A stretch of DNA of 64,000 nucleotides from Mesorhizobium sp. AR07 (GCF_024746815.1 NZ_CP080525.1:496001-560000); one strand, 5' to 3'. Numbered from the stretch's first letter, positions 33,561 to 42,613 are shown. Notes: generated from the letters alone by a model not told the origin. Numbers and translations: made by a program.

Positions 33561-34520
33561 ATGGCATTGCCTCGCCCCGAACGGCTGGTCTGGGATCTGG
33601 ACTGGAACCTGCTGCGGACGTTCGTCGTCATCGCCGAGGTCAAGAGCATCACGCGCGCCGCCGAACGGCTGAACCTCAAGCAGCCCAGCGTCAGCAACGC
33701 GCTGCGGCGGCTGGAAGACCGGGTTGGCCGACGGCTGGTCGAGCGCGATGCGACACGCTTCGAGCTCACCGAGGTCGGACGGCTTCTCTACGAACAGAGC
33801 GTCGAGGTGTTCGGCACCATATCGCAGCTGCCGCTGCTGATGCGCGGCATCAGCGACGATGTCACCGGCCACGTCATGATCGCGATGGCCAGCCATGTCG
33901 TCTCGCCGCTGTTCGATCAGGCATTGTCGGAGTTTCACCGCAACTATCCGCGCGCCAGCATCACCATCTCGGTCGCGGCGAGCACCGAAGTGGCCAAGCA
34001 GGTGAGGGAGCGGCGCGCCTCCTTCGGCATCTGCCTGGTCAGCCAGCGCGATCCGGCGCTGGAATATGCGATGGTTTATCGCGAGTTCTTCGGTTTCTTT
34101 TGTGGTCCGCAGCATAGGCTTTTTGGGCAAACCGGGCTGACGCTGGCGGATCTCAGGGGCGAACCCTCGGTATCGTTCCAGACCGACCATATTTCAGACG
34201 CCTTGCGGCCGGTTGCGCTGCTGCGCAGCGAGGCTCGGCTGAACGCCGACGTTGTCGGCGTGTCCTCGAGCTTGGAGGAGGTGCGGCGCATGATCGTCGC
34301 CGGGCTCGGCATCGGTCCGCTGCCGCTGCATGTTGCGCGGCGCGACGTGGCGGATGGGATGCTGTGGCGGTTGCCGCCCTACGATGCACCGCCGGCTATC
34401 GACATCTTTCTGCTCGTCAATCCGGACAAGGCGATGAACCGCGCCGAGAAGGCGCTGCTGTCGGGGCTGCAGGCACTGATCGCCGAGACACCGCTCGAGG
34501 ATCGCATCTACAAAGGCTGA
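33561..34520 (+). CDS. LysR-family transcriptional regulator
   Basis: 319 residues. The N-terminal winged helix-turn-helix is clear: WNLLRTFVVIAEVKSITRAAERLNLKQPSVSNALRRLEDRVGRRL. A two-lobed effector domain follows (HVMIAMASHVVSPLFDQAL, SFGICLVSQRDP, GLGIGPLPLHVA). LysR proteins bind a small inducer related to the pathway they control. Divergence from the seven-gene transporter and enzyme operon, with an inverted repeat between them, makes it the likely regulator of that operon. Confidence 0.92.
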   Translation: MALPRPERLVWDLDWNLLRTFVVIAEVKSITRAAERLNLKQPSVSNALRRLEDRVGRRLVERDATRFELTEVGRLLYEQSVEVFGTISQLPLLMRGISDDVTGHVMIAMASHVVSPLFDQALSEFHRNYPRASITISVAASTEVAKQVRERRASFGICLVSQRDPALEYAMVYREFFGFFCGPQHRLFGQTGLTLADLRGEPSVSFQTDHISDALRPVALLRSEARLNADVVGVSSSLEEVRRMIVAGLGIGPLPLHVARRDVADGMLWRLPPYDAPPAIDIFLLVNPDKAMNRAEKALLSGLQALIAETPLEDRIYKG

Positions 34521-34539
34521 CCGGCCGAAAAATCTTGGC

Positions 34540-34956
34540 TCATTCAATCAGGAAGGCAGACGCGCGGCTGCGCATTGGCTCGTCCAGAGCCACCGAGGCG
34601 CGCGCGGCAAGGTCGAAGCGCACGCTGGTCGTCCGGCTCGACGCATGGACGACCCCGCCGAGCGATCCCGACATCACCTGTTCGAAGGTGACGGAGGTGC
34701 GGCCGATCTTCACGACATGCGAACGGATGGTGATGAGCGCGCCGGCCCTGGTTTCATGCCGATAGTCGATCTCGGTGCGCACATCGGCCCATCCGATCTC
34801 CGACGTCTGGCTGCCGTCCTGCCCGGCGATATGGCCAAGAATCTGGAAGGAGGCATCGTCGAACATCGCCGCATAGTGGCGAACGTTCATGTGTCCCATT
34901 ACGTCGCACATCCAGGGATGAGCGACGCCGACAAAGGTGACGAGAGATTTGTCCAT
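34540..34956 (-). CDS. 4HBT-type acyl-CoA thioesterase
   Basis: 138 residues, single hot-dog fold: VGVAHPWMCDVMGHMNVRHYAAMFDDASFQIL near the N-terminus, where CDVMGHMNVRHY holds the catalytic Asp-like position of the 4-hydroxybenzoyl-CoA thioesterase family, then DVRTEIDYRHETRAGALITIRSHVVKIGRTSVTFEQVM. These enzymes hydrolyse acyl-CoA or carrier-bound thioesters. Its gene converges with the LysR gene and is divergent from the ParB-like gene. ATG 34956 is used; an upstream codon adds 13 unlikely residues. Confidence 0.85.
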   Translation of the reverse strand: MDKSLVTFVGVAHPWMCDVMGHMNVRHYAAMFDDASFQILGHIAGQDGSQTSEIGWADVRTEIDYRHETRAGALITIRSHVVKIGRTSVTFEQVMSGSLGGVVHASSRTTSVRFDLAARASVALDEPMRSRASAFLIE

Positions 34957-35156
34957 GCAGATTGTTCCGCAGCCATCATAGCCGATCGCGGACACGCAAT
35001 ATCGAAATGCGCGGTGACAGGCAAACCGGCGGGCAAGCCCAGCGCTTCAAATTGAGAACGGACTCCAAGGTCGTATTCGTTAGCCGCGCCCTTGGTGCTT
35101 TTGAACAAACCGACTATCTCAAGGGGAGGGCGGCGTTTTCCGCCACGGGAGCTGAC

Positions 35157-35405
35157 ATGCTGAGGGTGCAAAAAGTCAAGGTGGACGACATCTACGTGCC
35201 GACGGCACGCAAGAAGACGCTGCATCCCGAGACCGTCCGGCATCTGGCCGAGGACATTCTGGAAAATGGCATGAAGACGCCCATCCAGGTCCGCCATGAC
35301 GGCAAGCGCCATGTCCTGGTAGAAGGCCTGCACCGGTTGGAGGCGGCCAAGTGGCTCGGCGAGGCCGAGATCGACGCCTATCTGGTGCAAGCCAAGCGCC
35401 ACTGA
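35157..35405 (+). CDS. Small ParB N-terminal-like (sulfiredoxin fold) protein
   Basis: 82 residues: VDDIYVPTARKKTLHPETVRHLAEDILENGMKTPIQVRHDGKRHVLVEGLHRLEAAKWLG. This is the ParB/Srx N-terminal domain alone, with the ExLHRLxAxxxLG motif (nucleotide-binding GxHR-like). There is no helix-turn-helix for DNA partition, so a chromosome-segregation role is unlikely. GGGAG five bases upstream fixes the start. Short stand-alone ParB-like proteins of this kind occur in Rhizobiales with unknown function. Confidence 0.87.
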   Translation: MLRVQKVKVDDIYVPTARKKTLHPETVRHLAEDILENGMKTPIQVRHDGKRHVLVEGLHRLEAAKWLGEAEIDAYLVQAKRH

Positions 35406-35528
35406 CGCTTCCTCCGTTCGTAGTCCTGCCCAGCCACGCATCCTCCAGAATTTTTCGCTGGCGATGTCGGCTTGCGTCCTATCCGTTCGTCCTTGGGACG
35501 GAAGCCAGATCAAACCAAGGACACCATT

Positions 35529-36013
35529 ATGACCACCAAGCTCGACATCGCTCCCGCCAACGACCGCGAACTGGTTCTCGCCCGCATCATCGATGCGCCG
35601 CGCGAGAGCGTCTATCGCTGCTGGACCGATCCGAAACTGGTGACGCAGTGGTTTGCGCCAAAGCCCTGGACGACACCGCGGGCCGAGATGGACGTGCGCA
35701 CCGGCGGCTCGAGCCTTGTCGTCATGGCCGGCCCCGACGGCAACGAATTCCCCAATCCTGGCGTCTTCCTCGAAGTCATTCCCGGCAAGAAGATCGTCTT
35801 CACCGACGCCTACACCCAGGCATGGGAGCCATCGGAAAGCCGTTCATGACCGGCGTGCTGACCTTCGAGGACGAGGGCGAGGGCAAGACCCGCTACATCG
35901 CGCGGGTCAGGCACTGGAGTGTCGCCGACCGCGAGCAGCACGAGAAGATGGGTTTTCACGTGGGCTGGGGCCAGTGCACCGACCAGCTCGAAGAGCTCGC
36001 CAAGACGCTTTGA
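35529..36013 (+). pseudogene. SRPBCC (AHSA1-like) protein with a frameshift
   Basis: The start frame encodes 105 good residues (DRELVLARIIDAPRESVYRCWTDPKLVTQWF to FTDAYTQAWEPSE) then SRS and a stop at 35849. The other frame resumes exactly there with KPFMTGVLTFEDEGEGKTRY, and ends ECTDQLEELAKTL-like at 36013. One extra A in the AAA run at 35836-35838 would restore a continuous protein of about 160 residues. So the gene has a one-base deletion or a sequencing error. Intact members bind small hydrophobic ligands or act like ATPase activators. Its last codons overlap the next gene's TTG start. Confidence 0.85.
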
Positions 36014-36993
36014 TATCGGCAGGACGAGGGGAGATCGACAAGTCCAAAACCCTGCTTTTCGCCATTCTTGCTTCGGCTGCGGCGCTTGGCTGCCCAGGCA
36101 CCACCAATGCAGAGGAGACAAAACCTGCCATGACCACCGAAACCAAGACACTGCCGAGGCCGGAGAAATCCGGCCTGCTGCCGATCAACGGCCTGAACTA
36201 CTATTACGCCGTCTACGGCAAGGGCGAGCCGCTGCTTCTGTTGCATGGCGGTCTTGGGACCACGGACATGTTCGCGCCGATCCTGCCCAAGCTTGCCGAG
36301 AATCGCACCGTCATTGGCGTCGACCTGCAGGGGCATGGTCGCACGGCACTCGGCGACCGGCCGTTCACACTGGAGGCGGTGGGCGACGACATGGCCGATA
36401 TCGTCAAGGCGCTCGGCCATGACAAGGTTGATGTCATGGGCTATTCGCTGGGCGGCGGCGTCGCCTTCCGGATGGCGGTGCAACATCCCGAGGCCGTGCG
36501 GCGGCTGGTGTTGGTGTCGACGGGCTATGCGCAGGACGGCTTCTATTCCGAAATGCGCGCCATGCAGAAACAGATGAGCCCTGGCATGGCCGACATGATG
36601 AAGGGCACGCCGATGTATAAGTCCTACATGGCCGTCGCACCGCGTCCGCAAGATTTCCCAAAGCTGCTCGACGCGCTCGGCAATCATATGCGCAGGGACT
36701 ACGACTACTCCGCCGACGTCGCCAAGCTGAAGATGCCGGTCATGCTGGCCTATGGCGACAGCGACATGTACCGGCCCGAGCATGAGATCATGTTCTACCA
36801 GATGCTCGGTGGCGGGCTGAAGGACGCCGGCTGGATGCGCGAGAACATGTCGCAAAACCGCCTGGCGATCCTGCCCAACCGCACCCACTACGACGTTTTC
36901 TTCGCCCCGGAGCTGACGGCCGCGGCACTGCCCTTCCTCAACGGCGAGACCAGGGTGAAGACCTGGGACGAGGTCGTCAGCGAAACGGAATAA
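36010..36993 (+). CDS. Exported alpha/beta hydrolase
   Basis: 327 residues from TTG 36010, overlapping the SRPBCC stop. A signal peptide (KTLLFAILASAAALGCPGTTNA) precedes the hydrolase: GEPLLLLHGGLGTTDMFAPIL, VIGVDLQGHGRTA, nucleophile elbow MGYSLGGG near 155, an Asp in AYGDSDMYRPEH and His in PNRTHYDVF. A start at ATG 36130 would give a cytoplasmic form without the signal. The signal peptide reads as real, so the longer form is preferred. Substrate unknown; Met-rich region at MRAMQKQMSPGMADMM. Confidence 0.82.
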   Translation: MISAGRGEIDKSKTLLFAILASAAALGCPGTTNAEETKPAMTTETKTLPRPEKSGLLPINGLNYYYAVYGKGEPLLLLHGGLGTTDMFAPILPKLAENRTVIGVDLQGHGRTALGDRPFTLEAVGDDMADIVKALGHDKVDVMGYSLGGGVAFRMAVQHPEAVRRLVLVSTGYAQDGFYSEMRAMQKQMSPGMADMMKGTPMYKSYMAVAPRPQDFPKLLDALGNHMRRDYDYSADVAKLKMPVMLAYGDSDMYRPEHEIMFYQMLGGGLKDAGWMRENMSQNRLAILPNRTHYDVFFAPELTAAALPFLNGETRVKTWDEVVSETE

Positions 36994-37056
36994 TTGCTTC
37001 TGCCTGCCGGCCGTCTCGGAGATGGCCGGCAGCTCTCCTGCACCTGTCAGCCGCCT

Positions 37057-38100
37057 TCAGGAAGCCTTGGCGCGGCGTGGCTGCCTGAGATGCCTGATGC
37101 CGCTCATCTCGACGAAATTCGTCGCCGCTTCCCAGAGGTAGTCGCCATAGAGGAACGGCTCGAAGGGCTCGGCCCCGCGCAACGGCAATGGCGCGATCTC
37201 CGCGTCGACACGCGGTTCATAGAAGAACGGGATCGAGAACCGCGCCGTCTTCGGCGCAATCACCCGGTGCCGCGTCGCCCGGACGCGTCCGCCGGTCCAG
37301 CGCTCCAGCAATTGGCCGAAATTGACCGCCAGAGTGCCGTTGGCCGGCGGCACGTCGATCCATTCGCCGGCGAGATTCTTTGCTTGCAGGCCCTCGACGC
37401 CGTCCTGCGCCAGCAAAGTGACGAAGCCGGAATCGGCGTGCTCGCGGCCGATGATGGTGCGCGTCTCGCCCTTGTGGACGACCGAGAACTCCGGCCCGCT
37501 GGTGTCGATTCCGGCATTGGCGTCACGCAGTGGGTAACGGATCAGGCGCAGCGTCGAGATGCCATGATCGAAATAGGCATCGAAGATCGTTTCCGGCAGG
37601 CCAAGGCCGCGGGCGATCGAGCGCATCAGCGCGTTGCCGACCGTCTCCATCGCACGATAATAATCCGCTGCCGCCGCGCGCCAGCCGGGCAGGGCATCTT
37701 CGGCCGGCAAGGGCGTCGGCTCTAACAACGGATCGTCGGAAGCCGACATATCAGTCGCGTCGACAAGACCCGGATTGGCAAGGTCCGGTCCCATGTCGAT
37801 GCCTTCCTTGTAGGAAACGGCTGCCGGCTGCAGCGGGAACCAGCCGCGATAGACGTTCTTCTTGCTGCGGTCGAAATTCCAGCGCAGCAATTTCTGCTTC
37901 TCGGCGTCGGCAAGCCTGAAGATGCGCAGCATCCGTGCTCGCTTGTCCGGCGTCAGCCAGTCATCGCCGGGAAAATCCCGAACCGCCATGAAGCCAATCC
38001 CGGAGGCGGCGGCCATGATCCTAGCGTCGGTGCGGTCACGAGCGGGCGAGGGCGGCCCGAACAGGGCTGCGATCCCTATGGTTTCAATGTCCGGCATCAT
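37057..38100 (-). CDS. Isopenicillin N synthase-like 2-oxoglutarate/Fe(II) oxygenase
   Basis: 347 residues with the DIOX_N and 2OG-FeII domains: AAASGIGFMAVRDF near the N-terminus, SKKNVYRGWFPLQP, then the iron ligands His and Asp in REHADSGFVTLLAQD, the third ligand His in RVRATRHRVIAP and the 2OG-binding Arg-x-Ser in RFSIPFFYEP. Members hydroxylate or desaturate small molecules; ethylene-forming and IPNS-like enzymes share the fold. Substrate cannot be told. It is monocistronic, divergent from the GFA gene. Confidence 0.9.
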   Translation of the reverse strand: MMPDIETIGIAALFGPPSPARDRTDARIMAAASGIGFMAVRDFPGDDWLTPDKRARMLRIFRLADAEKQKLLRWNFDRSKKNVYRGWFPLQPAAVSYKEGIDMGPDLANPGLVDATDMSASDDPLLEPTPLPAEDALPGWRAAAADYYRAMETVGNALMRSIARGLGLPETIFDAYFDHGISTLRLIRYPLRDANAGIDTSGPEFSVVHKGETRTIIGREHADSGFVTLLAQDGVEGLQAKNLAGEWIDVPPANGTLAVNFGQLLERWTGGRVRATRHRVIAPKTARFSIPFFYEPRVDAEIAPLPLRGAEPFEPFLYGDYLWEAATNFVEMSGIRHLRQPRRAKAS

Positions 38101-38216
38101 GGCTTCAGGTCCATCGCATCACGATAATCGATGGCGTTGTATCAAAGCTTTTCAATTGACCCAATCGGTCCCGCCATTACGGTGCCCGTTATTCTCTCCA
38201 CCAATGGGTCAGGGCG

Positions 38217-38615
38217 ATGGCAAGATATGAGGGCGGATGCCTTTGCAAGGCGGTGCGCTATCGCGTCGACGCGATGCCCATCAACGAACGCATCTGCCAT
38301 TGCCGGCTGTGCCAGAAGGTGATTGGCGCCGCCTTCAACGCACGCGTGCTGTTTCGCATCGACGATGTGACGATCGAGGGGCCGCTGGCGACGGTGAACA
38401 CCTCGCCCGACCTCAAGCGCGGCTTTTGTCCAAGCTGCGGCACGACGATGTTTTCCCGGCGCGATTCCGCCGGCATCATCGGCATCACCACCGGTTCGCT
38501 CGACGATCCCACGGTTTTCAAGCCGCAAATGCATATCTTCACGGCCTCGAAGCAGCCCTGGGTCGTGCTCGATGACGGCCTGCCGCAGTACGAAGGCGCA
38601 CCGCCGCCGGGCTAG
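38217..38615 (+). CDS. GFA-family (CENP-V) zinc protein
   Basis: 132 residues with the full zinc Cys set of the GFA family: GGCLCKAVRY, CHCRLCQ and CPSCGTTMF, plus a final PQYEGAP. The family is named for glutathione-dependent formaldehyde activation, but most members have unknown activity and the spontaneous-reaction debate makes that role uncertain. The fold is a zinc-bound beta sheet. The gene stands alone before a repeat element. Confidence 0.92.
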   Translation: MARYEGGCLCKAVRYRVDAMPINERICHCRLCQKVIGAAFNARVLFRIDDVTIEGPLATVNTSPDLKRGFCPSCGTTMFSRRDSAGIIGITTGSLDDPTVFKPQMHIFTASKQPWVVLDDGLPQYEGAPPPG

Positions 38616-38623
38616 ACTTTTTT

Positions 38624-38805
38624 CCTTCTCCCCTTGTGGGGCCCGAAGGGTGGGCGAGGCCCGTGACTCGCCCAGGGCGGTGGATCGGCGCGCAGCGCCG
38701 AGACGGTTGAGGGGTGTTGGACGGAGTGTCGTAGGCACCAAGCTGGAACACCCCTCATCCGACCTCGCTTCGCTCGGCCACCTTCTCCCACAAACGGGAA
38801 AGGGA
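38624..38805. repeat. RIME-like intergenic palindromic repeat
   Basis: The region opens CCTTCTCCCCTTGTGGGG and closes with the imperfect reverse complement CACCTTCTCCCACAAACGGG. Inner arms GAGGGGTGTT and AACACCCCTC, and a GCTTCGCTCGGCCACC block, complete a long imperfect hairpin. The wording is that of the rhizobial intergenic mosaic (RIME-type) repeats. It fills most of the 313-base gap between the GFA gene and the small gene at 38929. Confidence 0.75.
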
Positions 38806-38928
38806 ATTGCGCAAGCATGACCAAAATTTGATCGAAATCGACACGAGATAGCCGGCAAAGCGTCATTGGCGGGCCATCATTGTCTCCCTATTTAAGGGTC
38901 GCGGGCACGGCATTCGAGGAGACGACGG

Positions 38929-39126
38929 ATGAACGACAGCATCAGCACCCTGGACGAGCTTTTGAGCGATCCGATGGTCCTGCTTGTGATGGAGCGCGAT
39001 CGTGTGCGCCCCGAACAGGTGCGCATGCTGCTCGAGCGGGTTCGCCGACCTTCCACCGATGAGCCGGTTGTGCCTCCGGCCCATGTGATCGCCAGGGCAT
39101 GCCAGAAACTCTGGCTGTGCCCGTAA
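38929..39126 (+). CDS. Small unknown protein
   Basis: 65 residues: MNDSISTLDELLSDPMVLLVMERDRVRPEQVRMLLERVR, then a Pro-rich link and IARACQKLWLCP. GAGGAGACGACGG precedes the ATG and a perfect terminator follows at 39159, so expression of this small frame is well supported. The first part looks like two amphipathic helices. No family is recognised; similar short proteins in Mesorhizobium carry no function. Confidence 0.75.
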   Translation: MNDSISTLDELLSDPMVLLVMERDRVRPEQVRMLLERVRRPSTDEPVVPPAHVIARACQKLWLCP

Positions 39127-39158
39127 TCGCGTTGCGATTTCCCGTATGAACACTCTAA

Positions 39159-39182
39159 GCCGGCCCAGGGCGGGCCGGTTTT
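39159..39182 (+). terminator. Rho-independent terminator after small gene
   Basis: CCGGCCC and GGGCCGG form a perfect 7-bp stem with a five-base loop, followed by TTTT. It is 33 bases after the stop of the 65-residue gene. Confidence 0.82.
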
Positions 39183-39296
39183 GAACGGTGCGCATTTTTT
39201 GGCGCACCTGTCGCGGTCTGCTTGGTGCCTGTCCACAGTCTCGCTTGAAACAGGCTATATCCGTACCGGAGACTGAACTTCGATTCCGGTACGCGC

Positions 39297-40085
39297 ATGG
39301 ATTTCTTGACTCTTCTGCAATCGCTGCCACTGCTGCTGGCGCTGGCCAAGGGCGCGCTACCGTCGGTGGCGGCACTCGGCATGGGATTTGGCCAATGGGT
39401 CGCTTCGCTGCCGCCATGCCGTGACTTCGCGTTCGAGGCGACCAGCTATCTCGTTTGCGAGGTCGACCCGAAACGATATCAGGTCGAACTGTTCTGGAAG
39501 GATCCGGCCGGCAAACCGTTTCAGTCGCTGCACAATCTCCATGCTTCGCAGCAGGCGGCAGGACGCACCATGCTGTTTGCCATCAATGCCGGCATGTATC
39601 ACCCCAACCTCCATCCGGTCGGTCTCTATGTCGAGCATGGCCGGGAAATGGCGTCGGTGAAGACGGGATCGGGAAGCGGCAATTTTTCCCTGCAGCCGAA
39701 CGGCATTTTTTACATGAGCAACGGCAAGGCGGCGGTCCGCTCCACCAGGGACTTTCTGAAAAGACGGCCGCCGCTCGACTATGCGACGCAATCCGGGCCG
39801 ATGCTGGTGATCGACGGCCAGCTGCATCCGAAATTCCAGGCCGACGGCACCTCGCGCAAGACCCGCGACGGTGTCGGCGTGCGAAAGGATGGCGTTGCCG
39901 TCTTCGCCATTTCGAACGGCACGGTGACCTTCCATGCCTTCGCCCGCCTTTTTCGTGATGCGCTCGGCTGCGACAACGCGCTGTTCCTCGACGGCACGAT
40001 ATCAAGCCTGTTCGCGCCGGCCATCGGCCGCAACGACGACTACTGGAATCTGGGGCCGATGATCGGCGTTTTCAGGAAGTCCTAA
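39297..40085 (+). CDS. DUF2233/phosphodiester glycosidase-domain protein
   Basis: 262 residues. The N-terminus is hydrophobic (LLQSLPLLLALAKGALPSVAALGM), a probable signal or anchor. The core follows the NAGPA/DUF2233 pattern: AINAGMYHPNLHPVGLYVEHG, NFSLQPNGIFYM, YATQSGPMLVIDGQLHPKF, GVGVRKDGVAVFAISNG and CDNALFLDGTISSLF. Related domains cleave phosphodiester-linked sugars or modify cell-wall teichoic-like polymers; the YigE group has no known substrate. Note DGTISS where the family usually has DGGxSS. Confidence 0.87.
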   Translation: MDFLTLLQSLPLLLALAKGALPSVAALGMGFGQWVASLPPCRDFAFEATSYLVCEVDPKRYQVELFWKDPAGKPFQSLHNLHASQQAAGRTMLFAINAGMYHPNLHPVGLYVEHGREMASVKTGSGSGNFSLQPNGIFYMSNGKAAVRSTRDFLKRRPPLDYATQSGPMLVIDGQLHPKFQADGTSRKTRDGVGVRKDGVAVFAISNGTVTFHAFARLFRDALGCDNALFLDGTISSLFAPAIGRNDDYWNLGPMIGVFRKS

Positions 40086-40189
40086 TTGGCTTTTCCAACC
40101 CGCTTGCAGGCGCGACGGAGAATCTTGACGGCGACGATGGCCGCCACAACGGCCGCGTCCGAACGACCGTGCCTACGGCGTGCGGCTTC

Positions 40190-41173
40190 TCAGCTGCCGC
40201 CGCCGAGCAAAGCCCTGAGCTCGTCCAGTTTGTCGTTGACGAGCCAGCCATAGTAATTTTCGACCGGCAGCTTAGCCTGCTTGCCGCTTGCGACGGCCGC
40301 GCGCAGTTCGGCCGCTCTGCGCCGCGGCTGGCCGACATTGTAGAGCGTCGCCGTGACGCCCGGATTGCCGGAGATGTCGAAACCCTGTTCCTTGTAGGCG
40401 TCGATGGCGTCCCGCACGATGGCGGCGATGTAGACGATGCTGCGGTCGGGATCCATGACGTCGCGATAGATCGCCTGCGGGTGATCGGGCGTCAGCCGGT
40501 CATAGCCGCTCACCTTGTTGACGAGATCGGTGACCTCAAGCGCGGTCAGCGGGCTGATCTGCCCGAGCCCGAAGGTCTGGCCGGCGAAGAAGGGCTGGAA
40601 GAACGCCTGCTGGAAGGTCATCGCTGGATAAGCGACGCCATCGACCGTCTTGCCGCGAAAGTGCTGGATCCAGACATCGTCGCGGCAGCTCCACAAGGCA
40701 GCACTTCCCTTGGCTTGCGCGCAGGCCGCGAATTCCGGCCGCTCGACGAAGCTCTGCACCGGCACGCCTTTGTAACGGAAGGCAAAGTCGAGCCCGGAGT
40801 AGGACAGCGCCTTGACATAGTAGGTCTGCACCGAGCCGACCGCGGTCACATTGTAAGTGTGTTCGCCGACCAGCGCGCCGACGATGTGAACGGGATCGAT
40901 ATCATAGGCCGCCGCCACTTCCTTGATATGCGCCACCAGCTTCTTTTCGCGCTTCAGCAGCGCGATGATCTTCTCGTATTTCTCCTCATATGTGGTCTTG
41001 AACGCGCGCGTTCGCGTTGCCGACGCATCCGGAACGGTCGGCTGCGTCTCCGAACGGTTTCCCGGGGGAACGACGGCCATCGCGCCGGCCTGCATCGCCT
41101 GGCTCGCAAGTGCCTCGCCAAATGGGATTGCGGCGAGCAGGAGAATCCAAAACAGTCGCTGCAATGCAATCAT
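40190..41173 (-). CDS. DUF1402 exported protein
   Basis: 327 residues with a signal peptide (LFWILLLAAIPFGEALA). The body matches DUF1402: AFKTTYEEKYEKIIALLKREKKLVAHIKEVAAAYDIDPVHIVGALVGEHTYN, then GQTFGLGQISPLTALEVTDLV and NPGVTATLYNVGQP. The GEH and GLGQISPLTA wording recalls lytic transglycosylase folds, so a peptidoglycan role is possible, but the catalytic Glu is not assured. It is divergent from the GH25 muramidase gene, which fits a cell-wall neighbourhood. Confidence 0.85.
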   Translation of the reverse strand: MIALQRLFWILLLAAIPFGEALASQAMQAGAMAVVPPGNRSETQPTVPDASATRTRAFKTTYEEKYEKIIALLKREKKLVAHIKEVAAAYDIDPVHIVGALVGEHTYNVTAVGSVQTYYVKALSYSGLDFAFRYKGVPVQSFVERPEFAACAQAKGSAALWSCRDDVWIQHFRGKTVDGVAYPAMTFQQAFFQPFFAGQTFGLGQISPLTALEVTDLVNKVSGYDRLTPDHPQAIYRDVMDPDRSIVYIAAIVRDAIDAYKEQGFDISGNPGVTATLYNVGQPRRRAAELRAAVASGKQAKLPVENYYGWLVNDKLDELRALLGGGS

Positions 41174-41416
41174 CGGATGCCCTCAGGGGAGAATTGGCGG
41201 CAAGCGCCAGGGTGTTCACACCGTCTCAACAGCGACATCGTGGCGCTGTCAAGGCTGGTTTGACCGTTGGCGCCGGAAGGCTGCGTTGCGCTTCCCGGCG
41301 AGCGCGAGAAAATTTGATTCAAACTTTATTGGTAATTTCTCGTTCATAACTCGATCTGGTTTGTCCGTCGGCTGTCGTTTTGCCCTCGGTCTGTTGTGTT
41401 TTGAGTACAGGTCCAG

Positions 41417-42496
41417 ATGCGGATACCGGGCGTCATCAGTTTCTTGATCGCATCGCTATGCCTTGCCGGCTGCAGCTCGACGGCCGGCGTCGACGCGCTG
41501 GATTTGCAGAAACCGTCCAACGAGACGACCAGTTCCGTCATACGGCCGCCCGCACCGTTGGCGGCTGCTCCGGCGGCAAAGGCCAACAGGGCGCCGAGAG
41601 CCGACGTGGCGTCCATGCCGGACAATGGTTCGGCGGAAAAAACGCGGCCGTTCGGACTGGCGGAGGAGGAGACGGTGGCGTTATCGGCGCCTGAAGTGCC
41701 TGACGTCGGCGGGCTGCCGGTCGAGCCGGCCGCGCTGGTATCGAAGCCAAGGCTGTTGAGCCGCGCCGTACCCGCGATGCTTGCCGGGCCGCTCACCCGC
41801 TACGGCTTTCGCGACGCCAAGCCGATCAATTTCGGCAAGGCTTCGCCCCGCCACCTTGCCGTGCACGGCGTCGACGTCTCGCGCTGGCAGGGCGACGTCA
41901 ATTGGGAAAAGCTGCGCGCCCAGGGCGCCAACTTCGCCTACATCAAGGCGACCGATGGCGGCGACCATCTCGATCCGATGTTCATGAAGAACTGGCGCAA
42001 TGCCGATGCCGCCGGCCTGAAGCGCGGCGCCTATCACTTCTTCTACTGGTGCCGCACCGCGGGCGAGCAGGCCGACTGGTTCATCCGCAACGTGCCGAAG
42101 ATGGACGGCGCGCTGCCGCCGGTGATCGACGTCGAGTGGAACGGCGAATCCAGCTGCAAGCGGCGGCCGTCGCGCGAAAAGGTGCTGGAGAAGATGCAGG
42201 TGTTCATGGACAAGCTGGAGCGCCATTACGGCCAGCGCCCCATCATCTACACCGCGCCCGATTTCTACCGCGACAATCTCAGGGGCGAATTCCTGGATTA
42301 TCCGTTCTGGGTGCGCGCGGTGGCCCAGCACCCGTCAAAGGTCTATCCCGACCGCAAATGGCTGTTCTGGCAATATTCCGGCTCCGGCCTGTCGCATGGC
42401 GTCACCGGCCGCATCGACCTCAACGTCTTCCACGGCGACGAACGGCAGTGGCGCGCCTTTGCCGGCGGACGGATTTCCGTCGCCGACGCCGACTGA
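41417..42496 (+). CDS. GH25-family muramidase lipoprotein
   Basis: 359 residues. A lipoprotein signal (FLIASLCLAGC) with Cys near 19 is followed by a 125-residue low-complexity linker, then a GH25 domain: HGVDVSRWQGDVNWEKLRAQGANFAYIKATDGGDHLDPMF, YHFFYWCRTAGEQADWF, PPVIDVEWNGESSC (catalytic Glu, near 240), PIIYTAPDFYRDN and WLFWQYSGSG. GH25 enzymes cut between MurNAc and GlcNAc. The extra Cys residues in WCRT and SSCK fit a periplasmic site. An LprI-like gene follows. Confidence 0.92.
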   Translation: MRIPGVISFLIASLCLAGCSSTAGVDALDLQKPSNETTSSVIRPPAPLAAAPAAKANRAPRADVASMPDNGSAEKTRPFGLAEEETVALSAPEVPDVGGLPVEPAALVSKPRLLSRAVPAMLAGPLTRYGFRDAKPINFGKASPRHLAVHGVDVSRWQGDVNWEKLRAQGANFAYIKATDGGDHLDPMFMKNWRNADAAGLKRGAYHFFYWCRTAGEQADWFIRNVPKMDGALPPVIDVEWNGESSCKRRPSREKVLEKMQVFMDKLERHYGQRPIIYTAPDFYRDNLRGEFLDYPFWVRAVAQHPSKVYPDRKWLFWQYSGSGLSHGVTGRIDLNVFHGDERQWRAFAGGRISVADAD

Positions 42497-42613
42497 CGCA
42501 GGTCGCGTGTAGGGTCGCTATGCTGCTGCACGCATATTGCCTTCACGCGGGCGGAAGAGGATTTTGGAGCGCGCGGCTCTCACGGCGCTTTGGAATCATG
42601 CCTCGGAGGCGAA

